DNA of 49,232 nt from Oscillospiraceae bacterium (GCA_015068065.1 SVLE01000011.1:1-49232); one strand, 5' to 3'. Numbered from the stretch's first letter, positions 9,719-18,883 are shown. Notes: generated by a model not told the origin, from the sequence alone. Program-made: numbers and translations.

Positions 9719-10744
9719 TCACACCTCTACGATATGAAATCCGGCCGCTTTGTTCAACCGATTGGCAACCGCAAGTCCGATCCCGCCCGTATCCGGGCAC
9801 TGGGCCCAGATGGCGGTAACCGCTGTGTGATCAAAGCCGCGCAGCGCATCAAAGATGTGCCGGGCCTGTTCCTCCTTGTCAACCGCCCTGCCCAAACCTG
9901 CAACATATCCCTGTCCGGCCTGTTCCGGGAACAAAGATATATATTCATCAAAACAGATAACCCCGTCCCCCGCGACCGCGTGGTCCGCGATATAGGCAGC
10001 ACTCCTGTACGGATCGCCCGCCACCACCGTGACGGGGGCTTTGGGCGCATAGTGACGGTAGGCCATGCCGGGGGCCTTGGGCTTCTCCCCCGCTTTCATC
10101 TGACGGGTAACGGCGGCATCTACCTCTACCTCATCAAGCACCTGTCGAAGCTGTTCCAGCGTCACCCCGCCGGGCCGCAGCAGCCGGGGCGGTGTACACG
10201 TCAGATCAATGATGGTGGATTCCACACCAACACCGCAGGGTCCGCCGTCCACGATGGCGTGGATCCTGCCGTCCATATCCTCCAACATATGTTGGGCAGT
10301 GGTGGGACTGGGCCGTCCGGAGGTGTTGCCGGAGGGCGCCGCCACAGGCACACCCGCCAGCGCGATGATCTCCCGGCACAGCGCGTGTCCGGGACAGCGC
10401 ATCCCCACCGTATCAAGACCGGCTGTGACCACATCGGGCACATTGTCCCGGCGGGGCAGTACCATAGTCAGTGGTCCGGGCCAGAAACATCGGGCCAGCT
10501 CATACGCCGTATCGGGAATGTCCCTGCAATAGCGCCCCAGCCAGTCCGCGTCAGGAATGTGCAGGATCAGCGGATTGTCCTGCGGTCTTCCTTTGGCGGT
10601 GAAAATATCCGCCACCGCCTTGGTATCAAGACCGTTGGCTCCCAGACCGTATACGGTCTCAGTAGGGATGCCCACAAGCCCGCCTTCCCGCAGGATGGCG
10701 GCTGCCGTTTCTATTTCATTTTGCGTCAGATATTTCGTTTCCAC
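9719..10744 (-). CDS. ywlC: L-threonylcarbamoyladenylate synthase (Sua5/YwlC type)
   Basis: 341 aa. It makes threonylcarbamoyl-AMP from Thr, bicarbonate and ATP for the t6A37 modification of ANN-decoding tRNAs. The YrdC domain is clear (GGLVGIPTETVYGLG, KGRPQDNPLILHI, FWPGPLTMVL, AAPSGNTSGRPSPT, and VESTIIDL), and the C-terminal Sua5 domain follows (SPGMAYRHYAPKAPV-like segment APGMAYRHYAPKAP, VICFDE). This is the two-domain form, longer than E. coli TsaC. I choose GTG at 10744: GGAG is eight bases upstream, while the TTG at 10750 has only two bases of spacing. It sits between the HAD gene (14-base gap) and coaE. Confidence 0.93.
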   Translation of the reverse strand: METKYLTQNEIETAAAILREGGLVGIPTETVYGLGANGLDTKAVADIFTAKGRPQDNPLILHIPDADWLGRYCRDIPDTAYELARCFWPGPLTMVLPRRDNVPDVVTAGLDTVGMRCPGHALCREIIALAGVPVAAPSGNTSGRPSPTTAQHMLEDMDGRIHAIVDGGPCGVGVESTIIDLTCTPPRLLRPGGVTLEQLRQVLDEVEVDAAVTRQMKAGEKPKAPGMAYRHYAPKAPVTVVAGDPYRSAAYIADHAVAGDGVICFDEYISLFPEQAGQGYVAGLGRAVDKEEQARHIFDALRGFDHTAVTAIWAQCPDTGGIGLAVANRLNKAAGFHIVEV

Positions 10745-10758
10745 ACACAAAACTCCAA

Positions 10759-11430
10759 TTATCTTTCTTCAAGAATGATGTTCAACAGGTCATCGGGGGT
10801 TTGGGCGATAAACTGTGCCCCCTCCTCCTCCAGTTCCTGCCGGGTACGGAAACCCCAGAGCACACCGCAGGAAGAAAGACCGCCGTTTTTCGCCGTTTGA
10901 ATGTCCACGTTGCTGTCGCCCACGAACAGAGTGCTCTCCGGGTTGGCACCCATACGCTCCATCAGCCGCATCAGCACAGTGGGATCCGGCTTAACGGGCA
11001 ACTGAGGCATCGCTCCCTGGACCAAAGGGAACACACCGGGATAATACTGCTCCATAATGGGCTGGGCCGCCGTGTTGGGTTTGTTGGTCAGCACCGCGAT
11101 GGACACCCCGACCTCCTTCAGCCGGTTCAGTACCCGCTCCATCCCGTCATAAGGCTTAGTGCAGTCCGCCTTGTGCTGTGCGTAATAGGCGTGAAATTCC
11201 TCCTGCACCTGTTCCCAGAGACCGGGCTGTTTCGCCTGTTCCGGAGTGGCCCGCTCCAGCAGTTTCACCATACCGTTTCCCACGAAATACTTATAGGTAT
11301 CCCGCTCGTGGGTGGGCCAGCCATGCTGGGTGAGAACCCAGTTGACACTGTTGGCAAGGTCGTCCAGCGTATCCAACACCGTGCCATCCAGATCAAAAAT
11401 CACATGGCTGAATCGCTTATGCGTAGGCAT
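10759..11430 (-). CDS. HAD-family phosphatase, phosphoglycolate phosphatase-like
   Basis: 223 aa. HAD motif I VIFDLDGTVLDT near the N-terminus, motif II VLTNKP, motif III Lys in LPVKPDPT and motif IV FVGDSNVDIQTAKNGG. The helical cap lies between I and II (C1 cap), as in Gph/PGMB proteins. Substrate is uncertain; phosphoglycolate phosphatase is the usual label for this subfamily. The ATG overlaps the 85-aa gene by 14 bases, so the two are translationally coupled. Confidence 0.88.
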   Translation of the reverse strand: MPTHKRFSHVIFDLDGTVLDTLDDLANSVNWVLTQHGWPTHERDTYKYFVGNGMVKLLERATPEQAKQPGLWEQVQEEFHAYYAQHKADCTKPYDGMERVLNRLKEVGVSIAVLTNKPNTAAQPIMEQYYPGVFPLVQGAMPQLPVKPDPTVLMRLMERMGANPESTLFVGDSNVDIQTAKNGGLSSCGVLWGFRTRQELEEEGAQFIAQTPDDLLNIILEER

Positions 11431-11674
11431 TGATTTTCATGCCCCCAAGTTCAATCACTGTATCCTTCGGGAAGTTCACCCTCTGCAGATAGGCTTTGAC
11501 CGCCCCCTGGGCCACCTTGGGATTCATCTTCTCATCCTCAAGCTCCATGTCAATACGGCCCTCCGGACCACCGCAGACCCAGCCGCCGTCATCCATGACC
11601 TCGTTCAGGCCCTCCACAACATCGGCAAGTTCCATGCCGTCGGGCAGAGCCGTATAATGCACATAAAGATCCAT
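11417..11674 (-). CDS. Conserved hypothetical 85-aa protein
   Basis: Not recognised. A small, acidic, soluble protein (LADVVEGLNEVMDDGGWVCGG, then RIDMELEDEKMNPKVAQGAVKAYL). No signal peptide, membrane segment or metal motif. The start at 11674 has GGAG eight bases upstream; a GTG at 11683 is part of that ribosome site and is unlikely. It is packed between prfA (16 bases) and the HAD gene (14-base overlap), which supports it being real and co-expressed. Confidence 0.75.
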   Translation of the reverse strand: MDLYVHYTALPDGMELADVVEGLNEVMDDGGWVCGGPEGRIDMELEDEKMNPKVAQGAVKAYLQRVNFPKDTVIELGGMKINAYA

Positions 11675-11690
11675 TTTGTTCACTCCTGTG

Positions 11691-12749
11691 TTATTGTTCT
11701 TCTTTCAACCGTTCCGCCCGGTCAGCAGTGACCAGCGCGTTGATGATCTCCTCCAGATCACCGTCCATGATCTTCTCGATCTGATACAGGGTCAGACCGA
11801 TGCGGTGGTCGGTGACCCGTCCCTGAGGAAAGTTATAGGTCCGGATGCGCTCGTTGCGCATGCCGCTGCCCACCTGACTGCGGCGCTGGGCAGTGAGCTC
11901 ACCGCTGAGCCGTTCCTGCTCCTGCTCGTAGAGTCGGGATGCAAGAATCCGCATGGCCTTGTCCCGGTTCTGGAACTGGCTGCGTTCCTGCTGGCATTCC
12001 ACCACCATACCTGTGGGCTTGTGGATCAGACGCACGGCAGAGGAAGTCTTGTTCACGTGCTGTCCGCCTGCACCAGAGGATCGGAACACCTGCATCTCCA
12101 CATCGGCCGGCTCCAGCTTCACATCCACCGTCTCCATCTCCGGCAGCACGGCCACCGTAGCTGTGGAGGTGTGCACACGCCCGCCCGACTCCGTTTCGGG
12201 TACGCGCTGCACCCGGTGTACGCCGCTTTCAAACTTCAGTCTGGAATAGGCCCCTGGGCCGTCAATTGTAAAGGAAATTTCCTTTATACCACCCAACTCC
12301 GTTTCGCTCAGACTGTTGATCTCTGTTTTCCAACGGCAGCTTTCGGCATACATGGAGTACATACGGTACAGGGAGTGGGCGAACAGCGCTGCTTCCTCTC
12401 CCCCCACGCCGGCCCGGATCTCCACAATGACGTTTTTGTCGTCATTGGGATCTTTGGGCAACAGCAGGATGCGAAGTTCCTGCTCCAGCCGTTCCATATC
12501 CTGTCTGGCCTGCTGCAGTTCCTCCTGCGCCAGCTCCTTCATTTCCGGATCGTCTAACAGCGCAAGGGCGTCCTCCCGGGCCTGTCCGGCCGCAAGGTAA
12601 GCTCTGTAAGTCTCCACAATAGGGGCAAGCTGGCTCTGCTCCTGGTTGAGCTGCGCCACCTGTGTCGGGTCATCATAGGTTTCGGGGGCGGCCAGCCGGG
12701 CTTCGATCTGGCTGTATTTTGCCTCCACGGCATTCAGTTTGTCCAGCAT
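11691..12749 (-). CDS. prfA: Peptide chain release factor 1
   Basis: 352 aa. It reads UAA/UAG in the ribosomal A site and triggers peptide release. The codon-recognition tripeptide P-E-T is at residues 184-186 (PxT type, so RF1 rather than the SPF of RF2) and the catalytic GGQ at 228-230 in SSGAGGQHVNKT. Length fits RF1 and there is no RF2-type frameshift site. The ribosome site GGAGG is six bases upstream of the ATG. I see no prmC in the window, although PrmC usually methylates this Gln. Confidence 0.97.
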   Translation of the reverse strand: MLDKLNAVEAKYSQIEARLAAPETYDDPTQVAQLNQEQSQLAPIVETYRAYLAAGQAREDALALLDDPEMKELAQEELQQARQDMERLEQELRILLLPKDPNDDKNVIVEIRAGVGGEEAALFAHSLYRMYSMYAESCRWKTEINSLSETELGGIKEISFTIDGPGAYSRLKFESGVHRVQRVPETESGGRVHTSTATVAVLPEMETVDVKLEPADVEMQVFRSSGAGGQHVNKTSSAVRLIHKPTGMVVECQQERSQFQNRDKAMRILASRLYEQEQERLSGELTAQRRSQVGSGMRNERIRTYNFPQGRVTDHRIGLTLYQIEKIMDGDLEEIINALVTADRAERLKEEQ

Positions 12750-12766
12750 AGCCTGCCTCCTCTCCG

Positions 12767-13375
12767 TTATCGGTCAAAAACAAAGGATTTTGCCAGTGCC
12801 AGCGGCTCACGGATATACATCCAGATCCGTGACGGCATATGAGAACTGGGTGCCGCCAATGTGGACACCTCGTCACTCTCTCCCGTAACCCGATTCCAGA
12901 GCATCCGGGCCCGGGTCAGGTGAAATCCGTTCGACACGATTAAAACGCCATCTTCCGTGTCAAGGTCATTTTCCCTCATCATTTCGGCGCTGTAAATCAT
13001 ATTCTGATAGGTATTATGGGATATATCCTCCACAAGGATCTGCCCCTCGTCAAATCCTGCCCGCACCAGGTAGTCCCGCATGCAGGCCGCCTCACTGGTG
13101 TGCTCGTCCGGCCCCTGTCCACCACTGACGATGACGGTCATGTCCGGGTGCTCTTCCAGATAGGCCAACGCCTCATCCAGACGGTCCTGCAGCAGAATGG
13201 ACGGTCCCCACGGATGGATCTGACAGCCCAGAATGATCATGGTTTCTGGCTCGCCCTGAATGTGATCATAACTCCCGTAGAGTACCGCACCCAGCAACAC
13301 GCCAAAGCACAGCACACCGGCCAGAACAAAGCACGCAAGACCTTTGACCCACTTTTTCCCAAACAGGCCTTTCAC
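12767..13375 (-). CDS. YdcF/SanA-like DUF218 membrane-anchored protein
   Basis: 202 aa. One N-terminal transmembrane helix (GLACFVLAGVLCFGVLLGAVL) followed by an extracytoplasmic DUF218 domain: MIILGCQIHPWGPS, TVIVSGGQGPDEHTSEAACMRDYL, ILVEDISHNTYQNM and VLIVSNGFHLTRARM. DUF218 proteins such as SanA and ElyC have been linked to envelope integrity; the reaction is unknown. The GTG start at 13375 has GGAGG seven bases upstream and forms a GTGA overlap with the ABC-F stop, so translation is coupled. Its place after ddl-murF fits an envelope role (inference). Confidence 0.82.
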   Translation of the reverse strand: MKGLFGKKWVKGLACFVLAGVLCFGVLLGAVLYGSYDHIQGEPETMIILGCQIHPWGPSILLQDRLDEALAYLEEHPDMTVIVSGGQGPDEHTSEAACMRDYLVRAGFDEGQILVEDISHNTYQNMIYSAEMMRENDLDTEDGVLIVSNGFHLTRARMLWNRVTGESDEVSTLAAPSSHMPSRIWMYIREPLALAKSFVFDR

Positions 13376-15267
13376 CCTCTTGCCTCCTCCAGCTCGGCAC
13401 TCAGCCGTTCCCATGTGCCGTACAGCTTCAGAATCTCCTCCTCCAGCTCATCACGCTGCTCGTAGAGTTCCTGCAGCTTCAGGTAGTCAGAGGATGCCTC
13501 CTGGATCTGCTCGGTCAGTTCGAACATCTGCTCCTCCGCCTTGGACACAGCCCGCTCGGCCGCAGCAACTTCCTTTTCCAGATTCTTTGTGCCGCCGGGC
13601 CGCTTGGGCTTTTCCTTCCGCTCCCGTTCCGGCTGCACCACCGGCTCTGCCTGCAGACTTTTTCGTGCCTTGGCCGACAGGTACTCCTGATAATTCCCCC
13701 GGAAATCCAGAATTTTCCCGTCCTGCAGCTCCCAGATGCGGGTGGCAAAGCGGTCAATAAAATAGCGGTCGTGGGACACAAAGAGCAACACGCCCTCGTA
13801 ATCTTCCACTGCTCCTTCAATCCACTCGCGGCTGGCAATGTCAAGGTGGTTAGTGGGCTCGTCCAGAATGAGGAAGTTGATCTTCTCATCCATGAGCATA
13901 CAAAGGCGCAGGCGGCTGCGCTCACCGCCGGACAGGACGCTCACCTGCTTGAACACATCCTCGCCCCTGAAATTAAATGCCGCAAGGCGATTGCGTGCAG
14001 TCTGGGCAGTGCAGTCCTGATCGTAGATCATGGTATCCACAAGGGTGCGCTCAGGGTGGTCAAAGGTGATGACCTGCGGCAGGTAGCCAACCTTTACAGT
14101 CGGTCCCATTCTTAGCTTTCCCGCATCCGCCTCTTCTTCTCCGGTGATCAGCTTGATGAGGGTGGATTTCCCTGTTCCGTTATCTCCGATCAGGCCAATG
14201 CGCTCGCCACCGATGATTTCCAGATCAAGGCCACTGAACAGCACCCGATCCCCGTAACCCTTGGCAAGGCCCTTGGCAGTCAGCACCTCATCTCCGTGGA
14301 ATTCCCGTTCCCCGAAGCCCATTTCCAGCTTTCGGTCCTTTGTGGGCCTGTCCACAGTACGCATGCGCTCAATGCGCTTTTCCATGGATTTGGCCCGGCG
14401 AAAGGTCTTGTCCATACCGGAATAAGCCCAGACTCGAAGCTGCTCTGCCGCCTTTTCCAGCTGTTCGATTTTGGCCTGCTCTTTTTCATACTGCTTGAGT
14501 TTTTCCTCAAAGCGGCGCTCTTTCTCCACGGCGTAAAAGGTATAATTCCCCTCATAAAACTCCGCTTTGCCGTCCTGAATCTCAATGACGCGGCTGACCA
14601 CCCGGTCCAGAAAATAGCGGTCATGGGAAATGGCCAGAACCGTACCCTTAAATTTTTTCAGGTATTCCTCCAGCCATTCCACCGCATGCAGGTCCAGATG
14701 GTTGGTGGGTTCGTCCAGCAGGAGTACATCCGTATCCTCCAGAATAAGCCGTGCCAGATTGACCCGGGTCTTCTCGCCCCCGGACAGATCATCGAACAGT
14801 TGCTCGCGCATAGACTGAGGGATGGTCAAACCGTTGCACACCTTATTCTTCCGGGTATCGGCGTCATAGCCGCCGCCGGCCTCAAAGGCCGCGGTGAGGG
14901 CGTCGTACCGACGCAGGATACCGGGATCATTCCCCTCTCCCATGCGCTCAGCCAGCTGGGTCAGTTCCCGCTCAATGGCTCTGAGCCGTTCAAAGGCGGT
15001 ATCCAGCACATCCTCCACCGTGTAGCCGGCCGGATAAACCGGGATTTGAGAAATGAGCCCCAGCCGTTTGCCCGGGGCAATCATCACTTCTCCCTCATCC
15101 CAGTCCACTTCTCCGGTAAGGATACGGAATACGGTGGTCTTTCCACTGCCGTTCTTACCCAGCAAACCTACACGTTCTCCGGTATCGATCTGGAAGGTCA
15201 GGCCGTCCAATATTCGACTGCCGACCTCGTATTCCTTGACAAGGCCGGAAACTGATATCTCAATCAT
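13372..15267 (-). CDS. ABC-F family ATPase (translation factor type)
   Basis: 631 aa, two fused ABC domains and no membrane segment. Domain 1: Walker A GKNGSGKTT at 37-45, LSGGEKTR, LLLDEPTNHLD. A charged linker (FEEKLKQYEKEQAKIEQLEKAAEQ and onward) matches the P-site tRNA interaction motif region. Domain 2: GLIGDNGTGKST, LSGGERSR, LILDEPTNHLD. The C-terminus is a Glu/Lys coiled coil (KEVAAAERAVSKAEEQ). ABC-F proteins act on the ribosome, resolving stalls or protecting against antibiotics. The C-terminal coiled coil resembles the YfmR/Uup group more than dedicated resistance proteins, but I cannot assign a subclass. It is 37 bases after murF. Confidence 0.92.
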   Translation of the reverse strand: MIEISVSGLVKEYEVGSRILDGLTFQIDTGERVGLLGKNGSGKTTVFRILTGEVDWDEGEVMIAPGKRLGLISQIPVYPAGYTVEDVLDTAFERLRAIERELTQLAERMGEGNDPGILRRYDALTAAFEAGGGYDADTRKNKVCNGLTIPQSMREQLFDDLSGGEKTRVNLARLILEDTDVLLLDEPTNHLDLHAVEWLEEYLKKFKGTVLAISHDRYFLDRVVSRVIEIQDGKAEFYEGNYTFYAVEKERRFEEKLKQYEKEQAKIEQLEKAAEQLRVWAYSGMDKTFRRAKSMEKRIERMRTVDRPTKDRKLEMGFGEREFHGDEVLTAKGLAKGYGDRVLFSGLDLEIIGGERIGLIGDNGTGKSTLIKLITGEEEADAGKLRMGPTVKVGYLPQVITFDHPERTLVDTMIYDQDCTAQTARNRLAAFNFRGEDVFKQVSVLSGGERSRLRLCMLMDEKINFLILDEPTNHLDIASREWIEGAVEDYEGVLLFVSHDRYFIDRFATRIWELQDGKILDFRGNYQEYLSAKARKSLQAEPVVQPERERKEKPKRPGGTKNLEKEVAAAERAVSKAEEQMFELTEQIQEASSDYLKLQELYEQRDELEEEILKLYGTWERLSAELEEARG

Positions 15268-15304
15268 AATTCTTTCTCACTTGGGCAGAATTGCCGTTCT
15301 TTGT

Positions 15305-16696
15305 TTATGCTTCCACCGTAATCTTTTTCAGATAGTCCACAAGCTCTTCCATAGCCATGCCACGGGATGCCTTGACCAGAATCGTGCTGTCCGGACGCAC
15401 GGTATCCTTAAGCACCGGGATAGCAGCACCCTTGTCCGGACAGTGGAACACCGCAGGAACACCTGCTGCACGGGCAGCTGTGGCCATATGCTCTGACAGC
15501 TCGCCTACGGCCACAAGGCAATCGATCCCCGCTTTGCCCAGATATTCGCCTACCCCGGAATGCAGCGCCGGAGCAAGACTGCCCAACTCAAACATATCAC
15601 CCAGCACGGCCAGTTTAAACGCGCTCTTGCTGTCACTGAGCACGCCGATGGCCGCACGCATGGACTGAGGATTGGCATTGTAGGCATCGTTCAGAATGGT
15701 AATTTCCTGTCCGCGCCGCAGCACATTCATACGCATTTTGGTGGGTTCAAAGCGCAGGATTCCCTCTTGGATCTGCTCCCGTGTCAGCCCAAACCGTCTG
15801 CCAACTGCAGCGGCCATAAGGGCGGGGTAAATCATATGCCGCCCAAGGGCCGGGATCTCCATGTCATAGGTTTCCCCGGGTGTCACGGCAGTACAGCAAA
15901 TGCTGTTGCTCTGCGCCGCGCTGATGTCCGCGGCCCGATAGTCCGCACCTTCGGAACTGCCGCAGAACACCGTTTCAAAGGGCACAGACTGCCTCAGCGT
16001 ACACAGCAGCTCATCATCCCCGTTCAGAATGGCAACACCACCCTGCTTCAGGTTGTTGAATATCTCACACTTGGCCTTGAAAATATTTTCCCGGCTGCCC
16101 AGATTTTCAATATGCGCGTCACCCACGTTGGTGATCACGGCTACATCGGGCTTTGCGATCCCGCTGAGGTAATCGATCTCACCGGCCTGACTCATGCCCA
16201 TCTCGATCACAGCGATCTCGTGGCTGCGATCCAGACGCAGCAGGGTCAGGGGCATGCCCTCCCGGCTGTTCATATTCCCTTCGGTCTTGAGCACGTTGTA
16301 CTTTGTACCAAGCACCGCGGCTATCATATCCTTGGTCGTGGTCTTGCCCACGCTTCCGGTAATACCCACCAGAGGAATGGGGAACTTGGTGCGGTAGTAC
16401 GCAGCCAGATCCCGCAGGGCTCGCAGAGGGTTACTCACCTTGATATAAAACTTTCCGGGCAGATAGCTCTCCCGTTCCCGGGCAGTAAAGCAGCCGGCAG
16501 CGCCGTTTTCCAGTGCAGAATTGATATAGGCGTGACCGTCAAATCGTTCGCCCACAAGAGGAACAAAAAGCGCGCCGGGATGGATGGTACGGCTGTCCGT
16601 TTCCACGCCCGCTACCATTGTGTCAAGGTCGCGAAACTCACCCAGCAGGGTACCGTTCACCGCTGTTAAAATTTCACCCAAAGTCATGGATTCCAT
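15305..16696 (-). CDS. murF: UDP-N-acetylmuramoyl-tripeptide--D-alanyl-D-alanine ligase
   Basis: 463 aa. It adds D-Ala-D-Ala to the UDP-MurNAc-tripeptide in the cytoplasm. Mur-ligase order is clear: N-terminal substrate domain (GVETDSRTIHPGALFVPLVGERFDGHAYI), P-loop LVGITGSVGKTTTKDM, EMGMSQAGEIDYLSGIAKPDVAVITNVGDAHIENLGS, and the C-terminal domain with LNDAYNANPQSMRAAI and VLGDMFELG. The start at 16696 has AAGGAG nine bases upstream and is four bases after the ddl stop. Placed directly after the gene making its D-Ala-D-Ala substrate. Confidence 0.97.
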   Translation of the reverse strand: MESMTLGEILTAVNGTLLGEFRDLDTMVAGVETDSRTIHPGALFVPLVGERFDGHAYINSALENGAAGCFTARERESYLPGKFYIKVSNPLRALRDLAAYYRTKFPIPLVGITGSVGKTTTKDMIAAVLGTKYNVLKTEGNMNSREGMPLTLLRLDRSHEIAVIEMGMSQAGEIDYLSGIAKPDVAVITNVGDAHIENLGSRENIFKAKCEIFNNLKQGGVAILNGDDELLCTLRQSVPFETVFCGSSEGADYRAADISAAQSNSICCTAVTPGETYDMEIPALGRHMIYPALMAAAVGRRFGLTREQIQEGILRFEPTKMRMNVLRRGQEITILNDAYNANPQSMRAAIGVLSDSKSAFKLAVLGDMFELGSLAPALHSGVGEYLGKAGIDCLVAVGELSEHMATAARAAGVPAVFHCPDKGAAIPVLKDTVRPDSTILVKASRGMAMEELVDYLKKITVEA

Positions 16697-16700
16697 GGCT

Positions 16701-17762
16701 TCATTCTCCTTTTTCACGCGCCTGCATGGACGCGCGGATAATGCGCTCGCACAGTTCCCCGTAGCCGATCCCCACTGCCGCCGCCTCCTGAGGCACCAGA
16801 CTGGTGGGCGTCATGCCGGGCAGGGTGTTGATCTCCAGAAAATAAGGGGTCCCGTCCGGGGTAATGATGTAGTCCGCCCGGGAATAGACACTCAGTCCCA
16901 GGGTGCGGAACACTTCCTGTGCAGACCGGGCCATGCGCTGTTCCCACTCCTGCGGAATGTCGGCAGGACAGACCTCACGGGTCGCTCCGGCCTGGTACTT
17001 ATTTTCGTAATCGTAAAACCCCTCATTGGGGATGATCTCAATGGAGGGCAGCGCCTCTCCTTCCAGAACGGCGATGGAGAACTCTCTGCCCCGGACAAAC
17101 TGCTCCAGCACGGTGCGTCCGCCCAGTTCCCGGCTCTTTTCCAGCGCCGCACGCAGTTCCTCAGCCGTATTGGCAATATACACTCCGATGGACGAACCGC
17201 TGGCCAGCGGCTTGACCACCACGGGCAGCACGGTACGGTCCACGATCTCATTAATATCCTCCCGGGCACAGTCCACCGTCTCCCAGTGAGGGGTATCAAC
17301 GCTGGGTCGGTCCGCCACCAGTCGCTTGGTCATATCCTTATCAAGAGCCAGCGCGCTGCTGAGATAGTTGGCACCGGTATAGGGAATACCCAGCATATCA
17401 AGGGTGGCCTGAACACGGCCGTCCTCACCACAGGTACCGTGCAGGGCAAGGAATACACAGTCTGCCATGGCGCACAGTTCCAGAACGCCGGGACCGAACT
17501 GGCTGGCCGACTTGTCAGCCCGGCTTGCCTTCACCTTTGCAAGGTCGGGGGCCTGAGGAGAAACCTTTTTGAATTCCTCAGGAATTGGTGCGGTGAACAG
17601 CTGGGAGGCATACTCCACCCCTCTGCCCTCAATACCGAAAAACAGATCTACAAGCGCCACCTCATGACCACGGTCACGAAGTGCCTGACATACCATGGCA
17701 CCGGAAGACAGAGATACGTTGCGTTCCGGGCTTAAACCGCCGACCATAACTACGATTTTCAT
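16701..17762 (-). CDS. ddl: D-alanine--D-alanine ligase
   Basis: 353 aa ATP-grasp enzyme. LHGTCGEDGRVQATLDMLGIPYTG, KPLASGSSIGVYI, EGFYDYENKY and FLEINTLPGMTPTSLVP are the expected motifs. The YDY segment with Tyr is that of D-Ala-D-Ala ligases; vancomycin-type D-Ala-D-Lac ligases differ there, so no resistance phenotype is implied. The ATG has GAGGT upstream. First gene of a ten-gene minus-strand run, behind an extended -10 promoter. Confidence 0.96.
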   Translation of the reverse strand: MKIVVMVGGLSPERNVSLSSGAMVCQALRDRGHEVALVDLFFGIEGRGVEYASQLFTAPIPEEFKKVSPQAPDLAKVKASRADKSASQFGPGVLELCAMADCVFLALHGTCGEDGRVQATLDMLGIPYTGANYLSSALALDKDMTKRLVADRPSVDTPHWETVDCAREDINEIVDRTVLPVVVKPLASGSSIGVYIANTAEELRAALEKSRELGGRTVLEQFVRGREFSIAVLEGEALPSIEIIPNEGFYDYENKYQAGATREVCPADIPQEWEQRMARSAQEVFRTLGLSVYSRADYIITPDGTPYFLEINTLPGMTPTSLVPQEAAAVGIGYGELCERIIRASMQAREKGE

Positions 17763-17817
17763 ATAAGCACCTCATAACGGCATAGTACCGCAGAATAATT
17801 TTATACACTATCAGAGT

Positions 17818-17846
17818 ATTTTAGCACATTTTCCATAAATACACAA
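17818..17846 (-). promoter_or_regulatory. Promoter candidate of the ddl operon
   Basis: On the minus strand TTGTGT, 17 bases, TAAAAT with TG one base before it (extended -10). It lies about 55 bases before the ddl start. Confidence 0.6.
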
Positions 17847-17892
17847 TGCGGTTGCGCTGTTTTTCACTCTTTTTTCCGTACACTGCAGGTAC

Positions 17893-17930
17893 TGTCCGCC
17901 CGAGTCAGGCACCATTTCATCGGGCGGACA
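17893..17930. repeat. Perfect inverted repeat upstream of the cysteine-rich gene
   Basis: TGTCCGCCCGA, 16 bases, TCGGGCGGACA. It lies 62 bases before the ATG at 17992. A possible -10 (TACACT, 17879-17884) would start transcription almost at its first base, giving an mRNA with a 5'-terminal hairpin. It has no T-tract. Confidence 0.6.
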
Positions 17931-17991
17931 TAGAATGGTTCGGAAGCAGAAACCATTTCCGATTCCAATTCCATATCAGGAGGTATGTTTC

Positions 17992-18819
17992 ATGCCTGAA
18001 AAGGTCACGCCCGGTCCCGTGGCTGACAGCGTCAGTATCCGGGAAGCCGTGTGCATACACACCAAGAAGATTTTCGACTCCTGCCGCGACAAGGACTGCA
18101 TTGAAGATCTGCGCGTCTACCTCACCAGAGAGTCTCAGGAGGTCCTTGAGCACGCCCTGTCCGTCAAGGCAGGCACCGCTCAGCTGCTGTGCGCCGGTAT
18201 CGACGTGGAGCCGGTCAGCTTTAACCGTGGCTGCTACACCGTAGATGTACGCTACTTCTACCGCATTACCGCCAACGCCTGCGTGGGTGCGGCCCGTCCG
18301 GTGGAGATCTGCGGTCTTGCCGTGTTTGACAAGCGGGTGATCCTGTTTGGCAGCGAGGGCAGTGCCAGAGTGTTCTCCTCTGCCAACGGCCCCATTGACT
18401 GCCAGTGCCCCTGTGCCCAGATGCCCACCGCTATTGTAGAGGCTGTGGACCCCATCATTCTGAACATGAAGATGGTGGATGTATGCCAGTGCACTCCCTG
18501 CCAGTGCGAAATCGCGGACATCCCCGCCGGCATCTGCAGCGCTTTCGGCGGTGAGCTGGTCTTCGGCGGTGACAGCCGCCGTCTGTTCGTCTCTCTGGGT
18601 CAGTTCTCCATCATCCGTCTGGAGCGCGACACTCAGCTGCTGATTCCCGCCTACGATTACTGCATGCCCGACAAGGAGTGCACCTGCGGCAACAATGACG
18701 AAGATCCCTGTGAGATCTTCCGTCACGTCAAGTTCCCTGTGGATGAGTTTTTCCCGCCCAACACCAGCTGCCCCTGTCCGGACAGCTACCGTGATTTCTG
18801 CGGCGGACGCTACAACTGA
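17992..18819 (+). CDS. Cysteine-rich conserved protein of unknown function
   Basis: 275 aa with 22 cysteines. It starts at 17992 (AGGAGG eight bases upstream). The N-terminal part, REAVCIHTKKIFDSCRDKDC then IEDLRVYLT, recalls a conserved clostridial family of hypothetical proteins; I believe close relatives are widespread in Firmicutes but cannot name a function. A middle beta-rich part (VEPVSFNRGCYTVDVRYFYR, AVFDKRVILFGSEGS) is interrupted by clusters CQCPC and CQCTPCQC, and the C-terminus has CTC, DPC and CPC motifs. No signal peptide or membrane segment. The cysteine clusters could bind metal or form crosslinks, as in spore-coat-like proteins; both are inference. Monocistronic with its own terminator. 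Confidence 0.85.
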   Translation: MPEKVTPGPVADSVSIREAVCIHTKKIFDSCRDKDCIEDLRVYLTRESQEVLEHALSVKAGTAQLLCAGIDVEPVSFNRGCYTVDVRYFYRITANACVGAARPVEICGLAVFDKRVILFGSEGSARVFSSANGPIDCQCPCAQMPTAIVEAVDPIILNMKMVDVCQCTPCQCEIADIPAGICSAFGGELVFGGDSRRLFVSLGQFSIIRLERDTQLLIPAYDYCMPDKECTCGNNDEDPCEIFRHVKFPVDEFFPPNTSCPCPDSYRDFCGGRYN

Positions 18820-18835
18820 AGATATTCCTCCACTT

Positions 18836-18869
18836 GCTGTCTTCACCAACGGTGAAGACAGCTTTTTTT
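18836..18869 (+). terminator. Terminator of the cysteine-rich gene
   Basis: 12-bp stem GCTGTCTTCACC / GGTGAAGACAGC, loop AAC, then seven T. Confidence 0.92.
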
Positions 18870-18883
18870 GTGCGCAATAGCAC

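Noticed and set aside
13372-15267. ABC-F protein as an antibiotic resistance determinant
   Set aside because: It is embedded in a cell-wall/translation operon and has the general ABC-F layout; nothing in the sequence points to a resistance subclass.
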